Assembly (NCBI RefSeq): GCF_014023125.1
Contig: NZ_CP048914.1
Location: 186,001 to 250,000 of the forward strand
DNA: 64,000 bases
DNA from: Candidatus Xianfuyuplasma coldseepsis
Lineage (GTDB): Bacteria; Bacillota_I; Bacilli_A; Izemoplasmatales; Izemoplasmataceae
Direction: 5' to 3'
Shown here: piece after piece, positions 63,300-64,000 of the stretch
Layout: every line of letters begins with the position of its first letter
Numbering within the stretch: position 1 is the stretch's first letter
Position numbers and translations under genes: made by a program
Notes under the pieces: generated by a model
Database searches by the model: none
What the model was told of the DNA's origin: nothing
What the model saw: only the letters and a program-made list of their open reading frames with translations

Positions 63300-64000
63300 C
63301 CTGCATCAACTCCATAATATATTCGGGAGTAACCGGTATTTTTGTGATGCGTTTATGAATCGCGTTTTCAATCGCAAGGGCAACAGCTGGGGCACCACCA
63401 ACTAAGGTTAACTCCCCTGCTCCTTTCGCACCATAGGGTCCTAATGGGTACGGATTATCCATAAGATAATTGTGCATAATCGGTGTATCAACTGTTGTCG
63501 GAATGATATAGTCCGTCACATTTTTATGTTGAATAATTCCGTCTTTATGCGTCATTTTTTCCATATAGCCATAGCCAAGGCCCTGTAGTTGGCCTCCGTC
63601 GGCTTGACCAAGAATGATTTGTTCATCGATGGCTTTTCCGACATCGTATATATTCCATTCTTCTAGTACGGACACTTCATAGGTGCGTTTATCTACGGCC
63701 ACTTCAACAACGTTGATTCCCCATGAATACGCGGGATAGGCATCCCCGGTGAAGGTTTCTTCGTCCCACTGAATGTACTTGGGTTGTTGGAAGTGTTCGG
63801 TCGTGTGTTGCGCTGTATGTGGTTGCCATGCTTCTTTCATCTTCCGGGCTGCTCGTGCAACCAATCCTCCGACAATCATCATTGTTCGCGATGCAACTGT
63901 CGGTCCCGAATCGGGAACGTAATTGGTATCTGGATGATTGTAGATGACTTGTTCGATGGGAATATCCAAAATCGTTGCAACCAGTTTTCGCATCGTTGTT
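63292..64000 (-). CDS. Xanthine dehydrogenase-type molybdopterin subunit (partial)
   Basis: C-terminal part of the large catalytic subunit; the frame runs past the window end, so about 235 residues are seen out of some 750. PDSGPTVASRTMMIVGGL and YGAKGAGELTLVGGAPAVA (catalytic glutamate) are characteristic. Xanthine, hypoxanthine or nicotinate as substrate cannot be separated here; adenine and guanine deaminases in the operon favour purines. Confidence 0.9.
   Translation of the reverse strand, partial: TTMRKLVATILDIPIEQVIYNHPDTNYVPDSGPTVASRTMMIVGGLVARAARKMKEAWQPHTAQHTTEHFQQPKYIQWDEETFTGDAYPAYSWGINVVEVAVDKRTYEVSVLEEWNIYDVGKAIDEQIILGQADGGQLQGLGYGYMEKMTHKDGIIQHKNVTDYIIPTTVDTPIMHNYLMDNPYPLGPYGAKGAGELTLVGGAPAVALAIENAIHKRITKIPVTPEYIMELMQDE

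Overview
The window is a contiguous piece of an AT-rich (roughly 40% G+C by eye) bacterial chromosome. TGA is a normal stop codon and tryptophan is TGG, so the code is standard. The gene set combines Firmicutes-type translation operons, a short IF-2, several lipoproteins with simple lipoboxes, amino-acid and purine fermentation, and no cell-wall genes. This suggests a fermentative, probably anaerobic Firmicutes/Tenericutes lineage such as a free-living relative of the Mollicutes (Izemoplasma/Haloplasma-like). That placement is an inference from gene content, not a phylogeny.

Layout. 1-5.5 kb (minus): a lysine-fermentation operon (kamA, kdd, kce, kal, CoA-transferase pair, MaoC hydratase). It has a strong promoter and a lysine riboswitch whose P1 stem overlaps a terminator in the geometry expected of a lysine-ON switch. 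5.5-16 kb (minus): a galactoside operon headed by a LacI-family regulator (galK, galE, galT, galM, GH36 alpha-galactosidase, GH2 beta-galactosidase-like). 16-25.5 kb: KapD-like exonuclease, uvrC and a TetR gene divergent from an RND pump; a DUF2500-like protein; a MATE exporter; a YwaF-like membrane protein. 25.5-32.3 kb (minus): the rimP-nusA-ylxR-ylxQ-infB-rbfA operon, a SpoU/TrmH methyltransferase, a rhodanese lipoprotein and thiI. 32.4-38.6 kb: free-methionine-sulfoxide reductase, rpsD with its leader, and thrC-thrB convergent with a homoserine dehydrogenase-aspartate kinase fusion in the order HSD-AK.

38.7-48.5 kb is the accessory region and the most unusual part. It starts at a tRNA-Val(GAC) gene and continues as a tandem series of modules. 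Each module is delimited by a repeat of the tRNA 3' end (GTACTCT flanked by GGTGG/CCACC). Modules share a left end (terminator hairpin, then a ~22-bp box about 120 bp from the core) and a right end (~105 bp). All cargo genes point the same way as the tRNA. Cargo comprises an HTH-membrane protein, two HTH-MNT/HEPN toxin-antitoxin pairs, a SHOCT membrane protein beside a decayed UDP-glucose dehydrogenase fragment, and a CRP/FNR-hemerythrin-YbaN-cupin cluster. No recombinase lies in the window. I read this as serial capture of non-autonomous modules at a tRNA attachment site.

48.7-54.8 kb: a cysteine-synthase-like enzyme, two lipoproteins with InlB-type repeats (one an ABC-type ligand-binding protein), DUF1543, an orphan protein resembling the GltX anticodon-binding domain, DUF1801, mscL and plsY. 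54.9-64 kb (minus): a tightly overlapped purine-degradation operon (xanthine dehydrogenase-type subunits, adenine deaminase, two PLP enzymes, YgeY-like and YgeW-like proteins, guanine deaminase-like), cut by the window end.

Together the core regions describe a cell that ferments lysine and purines, hydrolyses imported galactosides and makes threonine from aspartate. The tRNA-Val locus accumulates defence and stress cargo.
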